Part shown: piece after piece, positions 42,133 through 51,109 of the stretch
How the letters are laid out: each line of letters begins with the position of its first letter
How positions within the stretch are numbered: position 1 is the first letter of the stretch
Position numbers and translations under genes: made by a program
Notes under the pieces: generated by a model
The model's database searches: none
What the model saw: only the letters and a program-made list of their open reading frames with translations
Told to the model about the DNA's origin: nothing
NCBI GenBank assembly: GCA_037190225.1
Contig: JBBCJL010000001.1
Coordinates: 1-64,000 of the forward strand
DNA from: MKSF01 sp037190225
Lineage (GTDB): Bacteria > Bacteroidota > Bacteroidia > Chitinophagales > Chitinophagaceae
DNA: 64,000 nt
Direction of reading: 5' to 3'

Positions 42133-42161
42133 AAAGCGCTATCCCTAAGGGTAGCGCTTTT
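42133..42161 (+). terminator. Intrinsic terminator of pckA
   Basis: AAAGCGCTA(T)CCC and GGGTAGCGCTTTT (42133-42145, 42149-42161) pair with one bulged T around a TAA loop and run into a short T tract. Confidence 0.8.
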
Positions 42162-42274
42162 GCTATGGTATAAGACAGCTGTTATATGCCTCTCATCGAC
42201 CCGGAATACGCCTTATTGTTTGTCAGAAGTGTGTCAAAAAAGCTGCCGTCCTTCTTATCTCCTGTGGTATGCAC

Positions 42275-42282
42275 TACCTTTG
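42275..42282 (+). promoter_or_regulatory. Bacteroidota -7 box for the M28 peptidase gene
   Basis: TACCTTTG, full consensus match. It lies inside the N-terminal extension of the longest ORF, showing that the true start is downstream, at 42325 or 42334. Confidence 0.6.
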
Positions 42283-42324
42283 GGCCCAACAAACATTTCT
42301 TCTTCTCTAATCCATTTTAAAAAG

Positions 42325-44559
42325 ATGTCTTCTATGAAACATTCTACGAAGATGGTGGCGGTAGCGCTACTCCTATCCTCTTTCTTTCAGCTTAACGCGC
42401 AGGAAAAACATTTCAGGAATCTCAGGCAACTGACTTTTGGCGGCGATAATGCCGAGGCTTATTTCAGCCCGGACGGGACCAAGCTCACCCTCCAGATCAC
42501 GCATCCTGCGAAAGGTGTGGCGTGCGATCAGATCTATATGTTGGACCTGTCCAAAGATGCCTACCTGCCGGAGGACCTGCAGCGCATATCTACGGGTACG
42601 GGAAGGACCACCTGCTCCTTCTTTATGCCGGACGGTAAGCATATCCTGTATGCCTCTACCCACAAAGGAGATCATTCCTGCCCGGTGCCGCCCAAATCCG
42701 AAAGCGGCAAATACTTATGGCCTATCTATTCCGATTACGATATTTATGTAGCAGACCTGAAAGGTAATATTGTCAGGCAGCTTACCAACGAGCCCGGTTA
42801 CGATGCGGAAGCCGTGGTATCACCTGACGGCAAAAAGATCGCGTTTACCAGCACCCGGAGCGGCGACCTGGAAATATGGATCATGGATATAGACGGCAGT
42901 AACCTGAAGCAGCTGACCCACGGCCTGGGCTATGACGGCGGATGCTTCTTTTCCCACGACAGTAAAAAGCTGGTATTCCGCTCTTCCAGGCCCAAAACAC
43001 CGGAAGAGATCAAGGAATACAAAGAGCTGCTCGCCCAGGGACTGGTGGCCCCTACCAATATGGAGATCTATACGATGAATATAGACGGTTCGGACCTGAA
43101 GCAGGTAACGAACTTAGGCAAGGCCAACTGGTCACCCTATTTTCACCCTTCTGATAAGAAGATCATCTTCTCCTCCAATCATCATTCTACCAGGGGATAT
43201 GACTTCCAGCTCTTTATGATAGATATTGACGGGCAGAACCTGCAGCAGATCACCTGGGGCAGCGAGTTCAACGCTTTCCCTATGTTCTCTCCCGATGGTA
43301 AGAAGATCGTATTTTCCAGTAACAGGAACCCGGAGAAGCCTAAGGAAACCGACCTTTTTATTGCTGACTGGGTGGACAGCGATCCCGTGGAAAGAAGCAA
43401 TACACAGCAGCTGAAGCGGCATATCTCTTACCTGGCCTCGGATGAATTACAGGGCCGCCTGACAGGGTCCGCCGGGGAAAAGAAAGCGGCGCAATACCTG
43501 GAACAGGAGCTGAAAAAGCTGAAGCTGAAGCCTTATCATAAGAACAGCTACCTGCAGCCCTTTACCTATAAGGTGCGTCTGAACCCGCATGATACCGTGA
43601 GCATTACCGAGAATTCCGGTACGAACGTGATCGCTTACCTGGATAACAAGGCCCCCAGGACGATCGTTATCGGGGCGCATTACGACCACCTGGGACTGAA
43701 TGAGCATGGCCAGTCCCGGCAGCCGAATTCCAAAGGGCAGATACATAACGGCGCGGATGATAATGCCTCAGGTGTGGCAGCAGTTTTAGAGCTGGCGCGT
43801 ATGCTCTCCCAAAACCAGTCCCGGGAAGAGGCCAACTACATCTTTGCCTTTTTCTCCGGGGAGGAAGACGGGCTGATGGGCTCCAAGCACATGGCAGAAA
43901 CGCTCCGCGATTTGTACCCCAATGTTACGGCTATGATCAACCTGGATATGGTGGGTCGCCTGGATGCGGATAAGAACCTGATAATAGGCGGTGTCGGTAC
44001 CAATCCCGGGTTCACCAGGATAGTGGAGCGCAATAAGCCAGCAGGATTTCATATCACGCTGGAGAATTCCGGTATCGGGGCATCAGATCATACTTCCTTT
44101 TTCCTGAAAGACATCCCGGTGCTGTTCTTCTTTACCGGCAGCCATACTGATTATCACAAGCCCAGCGATGATGAGGTGTCGATCAATTATTACGGTGTAA
44201 AGGCCATTACCGACTATGTATTCCGGGTTGCCGGAGAGCTGCAGGGCTATGAGCAGCTGGAATTTGTGAAGACGAAAGCGGATGCAGGTCGAAAGGCCGC
44301 CAAGTATAAGGTTACCCTGGGTGTCATGCCTGATTATGCGGAGCATGGCGACGGACTGCACATTGACGGTGTTACGGAAGGCCGTCCCGCAGACCTGGCC
44401 GGTATCCAGGCCGGCGATGTGATCACTAAGATCGGGGATTGCGAGATCAGGGATGTGTATAGCTATATGGAATGCCTGAGCGCACTGAATCCCAAGGATG
44501 TAAGAACCGTTACCTTTAAAAGGGACGGGAAGGAGCATAAGGCGGAAGTGACCTTCTGA
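42325..44559 (+). CDS. TolB-like propeller / M28 metallopeptidase / PDZ protein
   Basis: An exported protein of 744 residues from ATG 42325 (MSSMKHSTKMVAVALLL..., signal peptide to NAQ); the longer ORF from 42121 would include the pckA terminator. Domains in order: PD40/WD40-like beta-propeller (about 25-350, repeats ending DGKKIAFTSTRSGDLEIW, PDGKKIVFSSNR), a family M28 zinc peptidase (about 365-620; GAHYDHLG, NGADDNASGVAAVLELA, FFSGEEDGLMGS with the catalytic Glu, NLDMVGRL, SDHTSFF), and a C-terminal PDZ domain (DLAGIQAGDVITKIGD). It probably removes amino acids from peptides in the periplasm or at the surface. All expected zinc ligands appear present. Confidence 0.92.
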   Translation: MSSMKHSTKMVAVALLLSSFFQLNAQEKHFRNLRQLTFGGDNAEAYFSPDGTKLTLQITHPAKGVACDQIYMLDLSKDAYLPEDLQRISTGTGRTTCSFFMPDGKHILYASTHKGDHSCPVPPKSESGKYLWPIYSDYDIYVADLKGNIVRQLTNEPGYDAEAVVSPDGKKIAFTSTRSGDLEIWIMDIDGSNLKQLTHGLGYDGGCFFSHDSKKLVFRSSRPKTPEEIKEYKELLAQGLVAPTNMEIYTMNIDGSDLKQVTNLGKANWSPYFHPSDKKIIFSSNHHSTRGYDFQLFMIDIDGQNLQQITWGSEFNAFPMFSPDGKKIVFSSNRNPEKPKETDLFIADWVDSDPVERSNTQQLKRHISYLASDELQGRLTGSAGEKKAAQYLEQELKKLKLKPYHKNSYLQPFTYKVRLNPHDTVSITENSGTNVIAYLDNKAPRTIVIGAHYDHLGLNEHGQSRQPNSKGQIHNGADDNASGVAAVLELARMLSQNQSREEANYIFAFFSGEEDGLMGSKHMAETLRDLYPNVTAMINLDMVGRLDADKNLIIGGVGTNPGFTRIVERNKPAGFHITLENSGIGASDHTSFFLKDIPVLFFFTGSHTDYHKPSDDEVSINYYGVKAITDYVFRVAGELQGYEQLEFVKTKADAGRKAAKYKVTLGVMPDYAEHGDGLHIDGVTEGRPADLAGIQAGDVITKIGDCEIRDVYSYMECLSALNPKDVRTVTFKRDGKEHKAEVTF

Positions 44560-44653
44560 TAATATGATGCTCCCTGCCAGGGAGCAGTAGCAGATTTAAA
44601 GAAAGAACGAGGCTGCCTGAAATGGCTCTTGTTGAAATGTGGTATATATGGAT

Positions 44654-44709
44654 AAACAGTCCTGTCAATATTCCGGCTTAACGGATAATGACAGGGCTGT
44701 TTGCTTTTT
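44654..44709. terminator. Terminator between M28 peptidase and cardiolipin synthase genes
   Basis: AAACAGTCCTGTCA and TGACAGGGCTGTTT (44654-44667, 44689-44702) form a 14 bp stem with one G-T pair and a 21 base loop, followed on the + strand by GCTTTTT. It stands between convergent genes and may serve both. Confidence 0.75.
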
Positions 44710-44718
44710 GTCATAGCG

Positions 44719-46203
44719 CTACATAAAAGGTGAAATGAGCCTGATGATCTTTTCCAGGATGATCTGCCAGCGGGAACGTATCTTCCAGCGTCTTCTTTCC
44801 AGCCTGTCGGCATCCTTCAGGTCGTTATAAAAATCGGCTGCAAGTCCCGAAGCTACATCCTTGTCATAGATCACGGCCGTAACCTCGAAGTTCAGGTCAA
44901 AGCTCCTGGTATCCAGGTTAGCGGTACCGATGCCTGCCAGGGTCTTATCTATGACGAACGTCTTGGCATGAACGAAGCCTTTCCTGTACAGGTATATTTC
45001 CACGCCGGCCTGCAGCAGCTCCTCGAAAAAGGAATGCGATGCAATGGTCACAAGCCGGGAATCACCCCTGCCCGGCACCAGCAGCTTCACTTTTTTGCCA
45101 CTGAGCGCAGCTAGGACAAGCGATTCCTGCAGGGTAATATCGGGGATATAGTAAGGGGTGACCAGGAGTATTTCCTCCTGAGCTGAATTGATGGCGTTGA
45201 CCAGCGCGTAAAGAATATTCGGCTTCTCTGAGTCCGGTCCGCTGGATATGATCTGGGCAAAGTTATCCATCGGCGGCCACTCCTGCTCCAGGGGGAAGTA
45301 AACATCATCCATTTCAAGGGATTCGCCGCTGCAGAAATTCCAGTCGGCCAGGAAGACCTGCTGCAGCGCAAAAGTGCTGTAACCGTTGATGAGGAGATGT
45401 GTATCACGCCAGAACAGCGGGTTGCTGCCGTTATTGATATATTTGTCGGCCACATTGATGCCGCCTACGAATGAGATCCTGCCGTCAATGACCACGATTT
45501 TCCTGTGGTTGCGGTAATTGAGCCGGTTGGCCAGCCCTATCAGCCTTATCCTGTTGAAAGGATATGCTTTTACACCATTGCTCCGCAGCTCACGGATGAA
45601 TGCTTTCCGGATGCGCATGCTGCCGAAATCGTCATAGATAAAGCGGACCACTACGCCCTCCCCGGCCTTTTTTATGAGCAGCTCCTTAATGGTATTGCCG
45701 ATGCCGTCATTTTCAAAAATATAATACTGGATGTGGATATGATGGCGGGCGGCTTCCATTTCGGCAAGCAGCCTGGGAAACTTTTCTTCCCCGTTCTGCA
45801 ATACCTTCAGCTCCCAGTTAGGCATACATGGGTCGCTGCCCAGCAGCGGGTTGCTCAGCAGGGACAGGGTTTGCCGGAAGCGTTTCAGCTCCGGGTAGGG
45901 CTGTTCCGTCAATACGGTCTCAAGGTGCCGGATGTTGCGGATAAAGTCCTGCTTCAGGCGCTCATCTATTTTAAGCTTCTTATTGTATATTTTTCTTTTC
46001 CGGTAGTTGATCCCGAAGGACAGGTAAAAGATAGCGCCCAGGAGCGGCACAAATACGATCAGCAGCAGGTAAGCCAGCGTCTTGCTTACCGACCTTGTAT
46101 CTATCAGGGCCCTGAAGCAGATGGCAGCGATAAACAGCGTATAAGCTATCTGTATTCCCAGAGACCAGTAAGGGTGGAGTTCAAACGGAAGAAAAGACAT
46201 CAT
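44719..46203 (-). CDS. cls: Cardiolipin synthase (phospholipase D family)
   Basis: Joins two phosphatidylglycerol molecules into cardiolipin in the inner membrane. The 494 residue protein has two N-terminal membrane segments (about 14-35 and 41-64, with the conserved VPLLGAIFYLSFG) and two phospholipase D HKD motifs: HRKIVVIDGRISFVGG and HAKTFVIDKTLAGIGTANLDTRSF. Length and order fit bacterial Cls of the ClsA type. It is followed convergently by the M28 peptidase gene and preceded on the same strand by a beta-barrel gene. Confidence 0.93.
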   Translation of the reverse strand: MMSFLPFELHPYWSLGIQIAYTLFIAAICFRALIDTRSVSKTLAYLLLIVFVPLLGAIFYLSFGINYRKRKIYNKKLKIDERLKQDFIRNIRHLETVLTEQPYPELKRFRQTLSLLSNPLLGSDPCMPNWELKVLQNGEEKFPRLLAEMEAARHHIHIQYYIFENDGIGNTIKELLIKKAGEGVVVRFIYDDFGSMRIRKAFIRELRSNGVKAYPFNRIRLIGLANRLNYRNHRKIVVIDGRISFVGGINVADKYINNGSNPLFWRDTHLLINGYSTFALQQVFLADWNFCSGESLEMDDVYFPLEQEWPPMDNFAQIISSGPDSEKPNILYALVNAINSAQEEILLVTPYYIPDITLQESLVLAALSGKKVKLLVPGRGDSRLVTIASHSFFEELLQAGVEIYLYRKGFVHAKTFVIDKTLAGIGTANLDTRSFDLNFEVTAVIYDKDVASGLAADFYNDLKDADRLERRRWKIRSRWQIILEKIIRLISPFM

Positions 46204-46271
46204 ATACAGAACGGCAGGTTAATAAGGGCTATACCAGTTAAGCGGGTCCGGCATTAAAGACCGGGGAATGC

Positions 46272-47102
46272 TTAAAAGCGATAGGCAAGGCACAGGCCCA
46301 TTCCCCTGATACCCGGTAGATTACCCGTGGCTTTGGCAGTAGAAGCGTTGGGGCCTACATTGGCATCGGCGGTGAAGTATTTATTATCTATTATTATATT
46401 ACCCTTAAATTCCTCTTCAAATTTTTTGAAATCTTCAGGAGCTATCTGGTAATTATAGGCATTTAAATGCAGGTCCGAATGGGTGATATATGGGCCTAAT
46501 ATCCACCAGTCCAGGTAGAAGTTCCGGGGCAGGCGGAATTGTACACCCAATTGGAGCCCTATACCTATAGCATTATACCTGATGTCCATTGTCGCGCTCA
46601 TAGGCTCTTTATCTATTTCAAAATTAATGGATGGGATATGGGCGCTGTAATTTTCTATCCTTCCGAAGAGGCCTAGGTAAAAGCCTTTATTATTCTGACC
46701 GGTGTAAAATCTCACCTCGGGCGTGAATACGTGCGCCCCGATGGTGGCTGAACGGAGGGCATTCTTTACATTGTCTTTCTGGTCATCGAGATCTGCTTGC
46801 TTATCCAGGAGGTTCAGCAGGGTATTACGCATGGGCAGCTTTCTTTGCGGCATCCACCTGTAGCCGAGGGCTGCGGAAAAATGCCGGGACAGCACCCGTT
46901 CATATTGTAAGGAAATATTACCCCAGAAAAGGGATGTAAGGTTGAGCTTGATGAAATTATCCGGGTATTCCGCAGTGCCGGTTCCGCTGCTCCTTTGATT
47001 TTGTAAGGAGTAATGCGCGGGGTCAGCAGCTGTTTCGTGAGCTTGCGCCTCCAGGCAAAGGCATGCGCACAGGCATAGTATGAAGTAAAATGCTTTGTTC
47101 AT
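46272..47102 (-). CDS. Exported beta-barrel-like protein of unknown function
   Basis: From the ATG at 47102 the product has 276 residues with a signal peptide (MNKAFYFILCLCACLCLEAQA). A longer ORF from 47138 is excluded because a -7 box lies at 47125-47132. The mature protein has barrel-like strands: FIKLNLTSLFWGNISLQYERVLSRHFSAALGYRW, VRFYTGQNNKGFYLGLFGRIENY (written here in parts), GIGLQLGVQFRLPRNFYLDWWILGPYI, and a C-terminal GLCLAYRF ending in Phe. The phrase NISLQYERVLSRHFS is common to Bacteroidota barrels often annotated DUF3575-like; I do not assign a specific family. Lies 68 bases upstream of cls. Confidence 0.7.
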   Translation of the reverse strand: MNKAFYFILCLCACLCLEAQAHETAADPAHYSLQNQRSSGTGTAEYPDNFIKLNLTSLFWGNISLQYERVLSRHFSAALGYRWMPQRKLPMRNTLLNLLDKQADLDDQKDNVKNALRSATIGAHVFTPEVRFYTGQNNKGFYLGLFGRIENYSAHIPSINFEIDKEPMSATMDIRYNAIGIGLQLGVQFRLPRNFYLDWWILGPYITHSDLHLNAYNYQIAPEDFKKFEEEFKGNIIIDNKYFTADANVGPNASTAKATGNLPGIRGMGLCLAYRF

Positions 47103-47124
47103 ATATGTGGAAAATGATGTTGTA

Positions 47125-47132
47125 CAAAAGTA
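47125..47132 (-). promoter_or_regulatory. Bacteroidota -7 box for the beta-barrel gene
   Basis: TACTTTTG on the minus strand, full consensus match, 23 bases before the ATG at 47102. Confidence 0.6.
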
Positions 47133-47251
47133 TAGCAATTAATCCGTTTGGATTTATATTTTATGAAAATATAATATCTTTACGGCAGTGCGGAAGCATT
47201 AGTCTTATAAATATAAATTTTATAAATGCTTCAAGACATCTTTTCTTTATG

Positions 47252-47259
47252 TAGTTTTG
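47252..47259 (+). promoter_or_regulatory. Bacteroidota -7 box for ffh
   Basis: TAGTTTTG, full consensus match, 38 bases before the ffh ATG at 47297. Confidence 0.6.
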
Positions 47260-47296
47260 CAGTTCTGATTTTTTAATTAAAGAATATATATATAAT

Positions 47297-48676
47297 ATGT
47301 TTAGTAATTTAAGTGAACGTCTCGACTCGGCGATTAAGAATTTAAAAGGGCAGGGAAGTATTACCGAAATTAATGTGGCATCCACTATCAAGGAAATCAG
47401 AAGGGCTTTAGTAGATGCTGACGTTAACTATAAGATAGCTAAGGAATTCACAGACAGGGTAAAGGATAAGGCATTGGGAGAAAAGGTGCTCACCGCGGTA
47501 TCTCCCGGCCAGCTGATGGTAAAGATCGTAAAGGATGAGCTGGCGGACCTGATGGGCGGAGATGCGGTGGAAGTGGACCTGACAGCCAAGCCGACCGTTA
47601 TCCTGATAGCAGGTCTGCAGGGTTCGGGTAAAACTACCTTTACGGGCAAGCTGTCCCATTACCTTAAATCCAAAAAGAATAAGAAAGTACTGATGGTAGC
47701 GGCGGATATTTACAGGCCGGCGGCTATCAACCAGATACATGTGCTGGGAGAGCAGATCAATGTGGATGTGTATTCAGAGCCGGAAAACAAGGATGCTGTC
47801 AGTATCGCGCAGCATGCCCTGGCCAAGGCCAGAGCGGAAAATTACGGGGTGGTGATCATAGATACTGCCGGGCGCCTGGCCGTGGATGAGGTGATGATGA
47901 CGGAAGTGAAGAATATCAAGGACGCGGTGCAGCCGAAAGAGATACTCTTTGTAGTGGATTCCATGACGGGGCAGGATGCCGTAAATACAGCCAAGGCCTT
48001 TAATGACAGGCTGGACTTTACAGGTGTGGTGCTGACCAAGCTGGATGGTGATACCCGTGGCGGTGCCGCGCTGACCATTAAATATACGGTCAATAAGCCC
48101 ATTAAATTCGTATCCATGGGCGAGAAGCTGGATACGCTGGATGTGTTTTATCCGGACCGTATGGCGCAGCGTATCCTGGGGATGGGTGATATCATATCGC
48201 TTGTAGAACGCGCGCAGGACCAGTTTGATGAAGAGCAGGCCAAGAAAATTGAAAAGAAGATCCGTGCCAATAAATTCGATTTTGACGATTTCAAGCAACA
48301 GCTGAACCAGATCAAGAAAATGGGTAGCATCAAGGATCTGCTGGCCATGATACCTGGTGTGGGCAAAGCGATTAAAGATATAGATATCAGTGACGATGCG
48401 TTCAAGGGCATAGAGGCTATGATAGATTCTATGACCCCGGAAGAGCGGACCAATCCCGATATCATCACACCTTCCCGCCGCAAGAGAATTGCAAAGGGCG
48501 CAGGTAAGGATATCGCGGAGATGAATGCCTTTATGAAGCAGTTTGACCAGATGCGGCAGATGATGAAGCAGATGAATAAGTTTAAAGGTATGCCCGGCCT
48601 GGGTGGACTGGCCGGCGGCATGGGCGGTATGAAAATGCCGGGCGGCTTCCCTCCCATGGGTGGTGGCGTAAAGTAA
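47297..48676 (+). CDS. ffh: Signal recognition particle protein (SRP54 homologue)
   Basis: GTPase that binds signal sequences of nascent membrane proteins together with 4.5S RNA and docks with FtsY. The 459 residue protein has the N domain (1-90), the G domain with GLQGSGKTT, DTAGRL, TKLDGDTRGGAAL and VSMGEKLD, and the methionine-rich M domain from about 300, ending in a Met/Gly-rich tail (MKQMNKFKGMPGLGGLAGG). Standard length and motifs. It is monocistronic, with a terminator right after. Confidence 0.97.
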   Translation: MFSNLSERLDSAIKNLKGQGSITEINVASTIKEIRRALVDADVNYKIAKEFTDRVKDKALGEKVLTAVSPGQLMVKIVKDELADLMGGDAVEVDLTAKPTVILIAGLQGSGKTTFTGKLSHYLKSKKNKKVLMVAADIYRPAAINQIHVLGEQINVDVYSEPENKDAVSIAQHALAKARAENYGVVIIDTAGRLAVDEVMMTEVKNIKDAVQPKEILFVVDSMTGQDAVNTAKAFNDRLDFTGVVLTKLDGDTRGGAALTIKYTVNKPIKFVSMGEKLDTLDVFYPDRMAQRILGMGDIISLVERAQDQFDEEQAKKIEKKIRANKFDFDDFKQQLNQIKKMGSIKDLLAMIPGVGKAIKDIDISDDAFKGIEAMIDSMTPEERTNPDIITPSRRKRIAKGAGKDIAEMNAFMKQFDQMRQMMKQMNKFKGMPGLGGLAGGMGGMKMPGGFPPMGGGVK

Positions 48677-48690
48677 TATATATCATGTAT

Positions 48691-48742
48691 CAACTATAAA
48701 AAAGAGCGCGGGCTTATACAGCCCGCGCTCTTTTTATAGTTG
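48691..48742. terminator. Bidirectional terminator of ffh and the TonB-domain gene
   Basis: A 22 bp stem with one bulged A (48691-48713 and 48721-48742), GC-rich core AGAGCGCGGGC and outer A/T tracts on both sides, between convergent genes. Confidence 0.93.
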
Positions 48743-48745
48743 TTG

Positions 48746-49507
48746 TCATTGGCGCTTTTTGTTAGCTTTTGTCTTCTCCTTTTCCAGTTTGAAATCTATA
48801 GGTATCCGGTATACGAATCTTACCAGTGAGCCATCCCGGAGTGCCGGTTTAAAAGGAGGTAATAAGGATACAACTCTTATGGCTTCTTCCTCAAGACCTG
48901 CTCCCAGCTTATACTCTTCAACTTTAACATCGGATACGGTGCCGTCCTTTTCAACTATAAATAAGACCATTACCCGGCCCTGTCTGTTTCGATTCTTTGC
49001 TTTGGGAGGATATTGTAAGTGCTGTTCTATTATTTGTTTGTAACCCGGGGGAGGGATCGCTTTTCTTGTGTGCAGGTTTTCTGTAGTATCTCTACCATCC
49101 GGCGTATAGAACTTTTCTGACATCAAACTGTCATTCGCATAAAATGCCTGAACGGCTATTACTCCGTTAGGAAAATATTGTAACGACTCTCCCTCTTGCT
49201 TACTGTTTTTATAATAACTAATTTCCAGTATGGTACCATCCTTCCTGTAACGTGTTACCTTACCGTGCCATATCTTACGCTGCAGGTCATTGGAGTGAGC
49301 GATCGTGGTCAGGGTGTCATTGGTGAAATAAGTCAGGATTCCTGTATTGTCACCGGACGGCGAATGGAATACTATTTTTTTCCTGAATGCAGCCGAAGCG
49401 GTGTCACTTGTTTCCTTATTGTAAATGTCGTGGTAGGTGATCTCCGTCTGTTGAGCGTGGGCTGCCCGGAGCAGCAAAAAGGTTGCGATTGTCAATAGGT
49501 GCTTCAT
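48746..49507 (-). CDS. Exported protein with antitoxin-like MORN repeats and TonB C-terminal domain
   Basis: A 253 residue protein with a signal peptide (1-18). Its centre holds YwqK/MORN-type repeats (HGKVTRYRKDGTILEISYYKN and EGESLQYFPNGVIAVQAFYAND), and the last ~90 residues form the TonB C-terminal domain (QYPPKAKNRNRQGRVMVLF, EKDGTVSDVKVEE, LGAGLEEEAIRVVSLLPPFKPA). There is no proline-rich spanning region or N-terminal membrane anchor, so it is not a canonical energy transducer; such proteins in Bacteroidota are common and of uncertain role. A candidate -7 box lies at 49611-49618, giving a leader of about 100 bases. Confidence 0.85.
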   Translation of the reverse strand: MKHLLTIATFLLLRAAHAQQTEITYHDIYNKETSDTASAAFRKKIVFHSPSGDNTGILTYFTNDTLTTIAHSNDLQRKIWHGKVTRYRKDGTILEISYYKNSKQEGESLQYFPNGVIAVQAFYANDSLMSEKFYTPDGRDTTENLHTRKAIPPPGYKQIIEQHLQYPPKAKNRNRQGRVMVLFIVEKDGTVSDVKVEEYKLGAGLEEEAIRVVSLLPPFKPALRDGSLVRFVYRIPIDFKLEKEKTKANKKRQ

Positions 49508-49912
49508 AGTCCTGATATTATAATAAGATTGCCGGAGATATATGTTACCGATACTGTAACCAGGGAGCAGAAAGCTATAGCAACTCTGGTTGCCCGCTGG
49601 TTTTTGGCTGCAAATTTAGCCGGATTTCTGACGGTAAAAAAATTATCACTTATATTGTCGTTCTTGTGTAAAATTTCCAATCCTTCTCCTTAATTTTATT
49701 GTGATACAATAGTTGGATATAATGAATGAATTATTGGAATCCATCATGTAATTTTATGCAAAAACAGTCTGTTACGCTTACAATGGCGGCAAAGGTAGCG
49801 CAGGTATGGCACAATGCAGCTGCTGCTCTCCGGTCCTGCAATCCGGTGCCTGATAAAGGCACTAAAATATTGAAAGCGTATTATACCATGCATTCACTAT
49901 AAAATACAGATC
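49508..49912. other. 405 bp intergenic region between TonB-domain and OB-fold genes
   Basis: No convincing gene, tRNA or other RNA. The left part would be the ~100 base leader of the minus-strand TonB-domain gene and contains AACCAG...CTGGTT, a loose hairpin. The minus-strand -7 box TAAATTTG is at 49611-49618. The right part (49680-49912) has no full -7 box that I can identify; a 64 codon + strand frame at 49499-49693 overlaps the promoter and is not accepted. Confidence 0.5.
49611..49618 (-). promoter_or_regulatory. Candidate -7 box for the TonB-domain gene
   Basis: TAAATTTG on the minus strand, full consensus match but about 100 bases before the ATG at 49507, so a long leader is implied. 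Confidence 0.4.
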
Positions 49913-50320
49913 ATGAAAAAAGCCATTATCTACCTGTTGCTGCTTTGCGCGCTGCTGGCAGCAGGAGCGGGTGTATATCTTTGGAACAAGCCTCACAGGA
50001 GTATAGAGGATGCACGACCGATGCCCGTGAGCGCGGTGGAATTATCCGGGGCCTTTGAGGCAGATGAGGCCGGTGCGAACCTGAAGTACCTGAATCAGCC
50101 GCTTACTGTGAGTGGCATCGTGGGTGAGGTAGCGGATAATGCTTCCGGCGATATGGTGATTTTTATCAGGGGCCATGATGAGCTTTCCGGTGTGCAGTGC
50201 ACTTTACGCGAAGGAGCGGCAGGCCGCAGGCCTGCTGTCGGAGACCCTGTTATAATAAGCGGCTTCTGTAACGGCTACACCACTGCTGTTATTTTAGATG
50301 ATTGTACATTTGTAAAATAA
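49913..50320 (+). CDS. OB-fold (tRNA_anti-like) membrane-anchored protein
   Basis: A 135 residue protein with an N-terminal membrane anchor or signal (1-24, MKKAIIYLLLLCALLAAGAG). The rest matches the tRNA_anti-like OB-fold family: VELSGAFEADEAGANLKYLNQPLTVSGIVGEV, then VQCTLREG and GDPVIISGFCNGYTTAVILDDCTFVK. Members of this family sit in the periplasm or membrane and their role is unknown. It lies upstream of YceI and DUF5777 genes on the same strand, with a 225 base gap; the three are likely functionally related, since DUF5777 and YceI genes often neighbour each other in this phylum (recollection, not checked). Confidence 0.8.
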   Translation: MKKAIIYLLLLCALLAAGAGVYLWNKPHRSIEDARPMPVSAVELSGAFEADEAGANLKYLNQPLTVSGIVGEVADNASGDMVIFIRGHDELSGVQCTLREGAAGRRPAVGDPVIISGFCNGYTTAVILDDCTFVK

Positions 50321-50545
50321 CGCCTGGAAAAACATGGATCCTACCCATATGGTGTGCGGCATAAAGCAGCCTGCCTGCTATAAAAACGATATGGAAGCTC
50401 CGGATGGTACGAAAGCCTGCAATAGCTTCAACAGGTATCCTATGTTCACTGATGGGTATAATAGCAATGGCAGCTGTCACGGGCAGGATTGCCTGCTATA
50501 CCCAAAGCAGCAGGAGTAGGATGTTAACTGATTAAACTACAAGCA

Positions 50546-51100
50546 ATGAGAATTATTTATTCTGTAATCGCCGGCGTTTTGCTCCTGTCCTGGAGCGCCG
50601 TGACCTATGCGCAGGATTATATGACACGCAAAGGCCAGGTCCAGTTTTCTTCGTCCACATCGGCGGAGCTTATAGAAGCCACCAATAATGATGTCGCTGC
50701 GAAACTATCTGCCGCCGGCGGGAAGGGGCTGTTCATCATCCCGATAAAATCTTTCAGGTTCAAAAAAGCCCTGATGCAGGAGCATTTTAATGAGAATTAT
50801 ATGGAGAGCGATAAATATCCCAAAGCCACCTATGATTTTACCGTAACGGATATTGAAACCGTGGACTTTACCAGGCCGGCCAGATACAGTGTGCGTACCA
50901 AAGGCACTATGACCATTAAGAATGTGAAGCATGATATAGAGGTGCCCGGCTATATAGTGGTAGCTGATGATAAGACGATACGTATAGAGGCTGATTTTTC
51001 TGTTGTGCCGGCTGAGTATAATATCGTCATTCCGAAAATGATGGAAAATAAGATTGCCGGGAGCATACGTATAAAAGTAAATAGTTCGCTTAATAAATAA
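50546..51100 (+). CDS. YceI family exported lipid-binding protein
   Basis: A 184 residue protein with a signal peptide (1-22, ending TYAQ). The mature part is a YceI lipocalin-like barrel: YMTRKGQVQFSSSTSAELIEATNN, FIIPIKSFRFKKALMQEHFNENYMES, YPKATYDFTVTDIE, VRTKGTMTIKNVKHDIEVPGYI and the C-terminal strand GSIRIKVNSSL. YceI proteins bind polyprenoid-type lipids in the periplasm. It is 9 bases upstream of the DUF5777 gene, clearly one transcription unit. Confidence 0.92.
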   Translation: MRIIYSVIAGVLLLSWSAVTYAQDYMTRKGQVQFSSSTSAELIEATNNDVAAKLSAAGGKGLFIIPIKSFRFKKALMQEHFNENYMESDKYPKATYDFTVTDIETVDFTRPARYSVRTKGTMTIKNVKHDIEVPGYIVVADDKTIRIEADFSVVPAEYNIVIPKMMENKIAGSIRIKVNSSLNK

Positions 51101-51109
51101 AACAGGAAT

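Noticed and set aside
42121..42324. N-terminal extension of 68 residues on the M28 peptidase ORF
   Set aside because: It contains the pckA terminator hairpin (42133-42161) and a promoter box (42275-42282); the signal peptide begins at 42325.
49561..49620. Possible tRNA-like fold in the 49.5 kb gap
   Set aside because: No GTTCRANNC T-arm signature or acceptor pairing could be found.
49499..49693. 64 codon + strand ORF before the OB-fold gene
   Set aside because: Overlaps the start and promoter of the minus-strand TonB-domain gene; composition not protein-like at its ends.
50334..50519. 61 codon cysteine-rich ORF between the OB-fold and YceI genes
   Set aside because: No signal peptide, no recognised family, no promoter box seen; lies in the probable leader region of yceI. 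Cannot be fully excluded as a small gene.
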